Assembly (NCBI RefSeq): GCF_034259425.1 | Contig: NZ_JAXIVU010000013.1 | Location: 1-64,000 of the forward strand | Reading direction: 5' to 3' | Source: Denitrificimonas halotolerans | GTDB taxonomy: Bacteria; Pseudomonadota; Gammaproteobacteria; Pseudomonadales; Pseudomonadaceae | Length of the DNA stretch: 64,000 bases | Shown here: one piece after another, positions 62,365 through 64,000 of the stretch | Layout of the letters: each line of letters begins with the position of its first letter | Position numbering within the stretch: the first letter of the stretch is position 1 | Notes under the pieces: generated by a model | Told to the model about the DNA's origin: nothing | Database searches by the model: none | What the model saw: the letters and a program-made list of their open reading frames with translations, nothing else | Program-made: the position numbers and the translations under genes

Positions 62365-63609
62365 ATGCTGGTGACTGAAATGGAAACGGCTTTACTGGTT
62401 CTATCATTTTTGGGTTTTTTATCGATTGTGGTTGAAGACTTCACTAAAATTGATAAAGCCAAGACAACATTATTTTTCGGCACCTTGGTGTGGGTGCTGT
62501 ACTTCATTGCCCCACCGAACGGGTTTACTACACCTGAGTTGATGCATTCACTCAATGAAAACCTACTTGAAATTGCTACGCTTTGGTTGTTTCTAATGGC
62601 AGCCATGACTTTTGTTGCTTATGTCTCACATAAAGGCGTTATTGATGGCATTGTGAATCGTTTAATGCCCACTCATATGAGCGAGCGACGTTTAATGTTG
62701 GTCACTGGACTGTTTGCTTTTGCTTTCTCTTCTATGGCCGATAATATTACTGCCACGCTGGTTTGTATTACTGTGCTTGTGAGTTTAAATCTGAGTACGG
62801 ATAAGCTACTGCGTTACATTGTTTTAGTGGTCTTTGCAGTGAATTCAGGGGGGGCTGCTTTGATTACTGGTGATGTGACCACCTTGATGATCTTCTTGGC
62901 AGGCAAAGTAAAAATTGCAGATTTGATTTTGTTAAGTTTACCGGCGCTGACGGCAGTCCTGTTTCTTTCGTTTGCTTTGTCTTGGTCGCTTAAAGGGCAA
63001 GTCGTTTTAGTCAAACGTGAGGTTATTATTCCGACGGGTGACCGCATTATCGCTGGGCTATTTTTAGCTACTATTATTGGCACCATCGCGGCGAATGTGG
63101 CTTTTGGTATACCACCGGTTTTGTCTTTCTTGTTTGGCTTAGCTCTGATGTTTATGGCGGTGCACTTTCTCAATAAAGATGAGCCGATATTAGAGTATGT
63201 ACGTAAAATTGAGTTCGATACCCTTTTGTTTTTCTTGGGGGTCTTACTGTTGGTGGGGATGCTGAAAGAGCTGAATGTATTAGAGCACTTCCCTACTCTA
63301 TATGAGAAGCTTCCTGTCATCGTGGCTAACTATTCAGTCGGTTTATTCTCGGCCTTAATTGATAACGTGCCTTTGACTGCTGCTTTACTAAAGTCCGGTA
63401 TTGAAATGAGTAAAGGTGAATGGTTGACCCTAACCTACTCTGTGGGTGTGGGGGGATCGTTATTGGCGATCGGTTCTGCTGCCGGTGTGGTTGCTATGAG
63501 TAAAATTCCAGCGCTGAGCTTTATTGCTTACTTGCGTTATTTTGGTTATTTGCTCATGGCTTATAGTGTAGGTTTTCTTGCTGTGGTGGCAATCAGCTAC
63601 TTACTTTAA
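62365..63609 (+). CDS. nhaD: Na+/H+ antiporter NhaD
   Basis: A 414-residue sodium/proton antiporter of the ion transporter superfamily with about 11-12 membrane helices. Recognisable stretches are SSMADNITATLVCITV, NSGGAALITGDVTTLMIF, FDTLLFFLGVLLLVGML and SALIDNVPLTAALL; acidic residues in these helices bind the ion. The start is uncertain: ATG at 62365 or 62380, or an upstream TTG, none with a strong ribosome-binding site. Such transporters are frequent in alkaliphilic or salt-tolerant bacteria. The IS relic directly upstream may have altered its promoter. Confidence 0.92.
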   Translation: MLVTEMETALLVLSFLGFLSIVVEDFTKIDKAKTTLFFGTLVWVLYFIAPPNGFTTPELMHSLNENLLEIATLWLFLMAAMTFVAYVSHKGVIDGIVNRLMPTHMSERRLMLVTGLFAFAFSSMADNITATLVCITVLVSLNLSTDKLLRYIVLVVFAVNSGGAALITGDVTTLMIFLAGKVKIADLILLSLPALTAVLFLSFALSWSLKGQVVLVKREVIIPTGDRIIAGLFLATIIGTIAANVAFGIPPVLSFLFGLALMFMAVHFLNKDEPILEYVRKIEFDTLLFFLGVLLLVGMLKELNVLEHFPTLYEKLPVIVANYSVGLFSALIDNVPLTAALLKSGIEMSKGEWLTLTYSVGVGGSLLAIGSAAGVVAMSKIPALSFIAYLRYFGYLLMAYSVGFLAVVAISYLL

Positions 63610-63628
63610 GTGTATTTTTTAGCCCTCT

Positions 63629-63658
63629 AAGCCAGCGCGTGAACGCTGGCTTTTTTTT
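63629..63658 (+). terminator. Terminator of nhaD
   Basis: AAGCCAGCG pairs with CGCTGGCTT around a 6-base loop and runs into an 8-base T tract, 20 bp past the stop. Confidence 0.92.
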
Positions 63659-63792
63659 GTCTAGATAAAACTGCTTTGTAAAGAATTGTTAAGAGGTCAG
63701 TAAAGAATGGGATTTTTCTCAGTGAATTAATAGACTCATAAGTACAAAAATAGCGGTCTAGACTTTTTCAATAATAAAAATAAGGAGTTTTT

Positions 63793-64000
63793 ATGAGCCA
63801 GTTCGTGCAAGCGCTGACGATATCAGCGGCTGATGGCTATCCCCTTCAGGCCTTACTGTATGAGGCCCAAAGTGAGTTGAAAGGTCATCTCATAGTGGCA
63901 AATGCGACGGGTGTTGCACAGCGTTTTTATCGCCGTTTTGCTGAGTACGCGAGTCGTCAAGGTTTTACCGTGTTGACCTTTGATTACCGTGGTGTGGGTC
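63793..64000 (+). CDS. Alpha/beta hydrolase, 5' part only
   Basis: The first 69 codons, cut by the window edge. MSQFVQALTISAADGYPLQA is followed by VANATGVAQRFYRRFAEYASRQGF and TFDYRGVG, typical of the start of an alpha/beta hydrolase (strand, oxyanion region, and the DYRGxG turn after strand beta-4). AAGGAG lies 6 bases before the ATG. The nucleophile region is off the window, so the substrate cannot be judged. Confidence 0.75.
   Translation, partial: MSQFVQALTISAADGYPLQALLYEAQSELKGHLIVANATGVAQRFYRRFAEYASRQGFTVLTFDYRGVG

Overview
The window looks like the origin-proximal part of a gammaproteobacterial chromosome from a low-GC relative of Pseudomonas. The gene orders rpmH-rnpA-yidD-yidC-mnmE, mnmG-rsmG-parA-parB-atpIBEFHAGDC-glmU, dnaA-dnaN-recF-gyrB, trpI/trpBA, dsbD-dsbE-dsbG with dsbRS, ampD-ampE and ppx/trxA-rho-ubiD are all Pseudomonas-like, and the protein motifs agree. 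Base composition is well below that of typical Pseudomonas, so a low-GC lineage such as Thiopseudomonas/Oblitimonas is plausible. That placement is inference from gene order, not a database result.

Layout. Positions 1-430 hold three tandem promoters and the boxA leader of an rRNA operon whose genes lie off the left edge. 0.4-2.9 kb carries an envelope operon on the minus strand: an AmiD amidase, an SpmA-SpmB fusion and a small lipoprotein. 3.0-5.7 kb contains two decayed TnpB insertion sequences around a TM2-domain gene. 5.8-18.6 kb is a long minus-strand housekeeping block: glmU, the full F1Fo ATP synthase operon, parB, parA, rsmG, mnmG. 18.6-20.3 kb is a non-coding, DnaA-box-rich stretch with transposon debris. 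20.3-24.8 kb has a third TnpB element followed by doxX, a quinone oxidoreductase, a pirin and wrbA. 24.9-28.9 kb is mnmE-yidC-yidD-rnpA-rpmH, followed by the best candidate replication origin at 28.98-29.31 kb. 29.3-53.4 kb holds ampED, hemE, msrA, two acyl-CoA dehydrogenases, trpI/trpBA, the dsb redox cluster with its two-component system, pbpG, a parS cluster, and gyrB-recF-dnaN-dnaA. The last 10 kb has a DUF3301 gene split by the only intact TnpB element, then ppx, trxA, rho, ubiD, fre, an O6-methylguanine methyltransferase, nhaD and the start of an alpha/beta hydrolase.

How the parts fit. DnaA, its boxes, the beta clamp, RecF, GyrB, ParA/ParB and at least five parS sites form one chromosome replication and segregation neighbourhood. 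dnaA-dnaN-recF-gyrB is transcribed toward rpmH and lies 24 kb from it, instead of diverging from it as in Pseudomonas, which suggests an inversion of the dnaA-to-trp segment. Two copies of a DnaA-box/DnaA-trio/AT-rich unit occur 10.2 kb apart, one next to mnmG and one next to rpmH.

The most interesting accessory component is one family of TnpB-only (IS605-type) elements. It occurs at least six times in every state from intact to a 123-bp relic. The intact copy lacks the usual RuvC-II glutamate, and removing it in silico restores a complete DUF3301 gene at a TTAT target. I saw no CRISPR array, tRNA gene or prophage.
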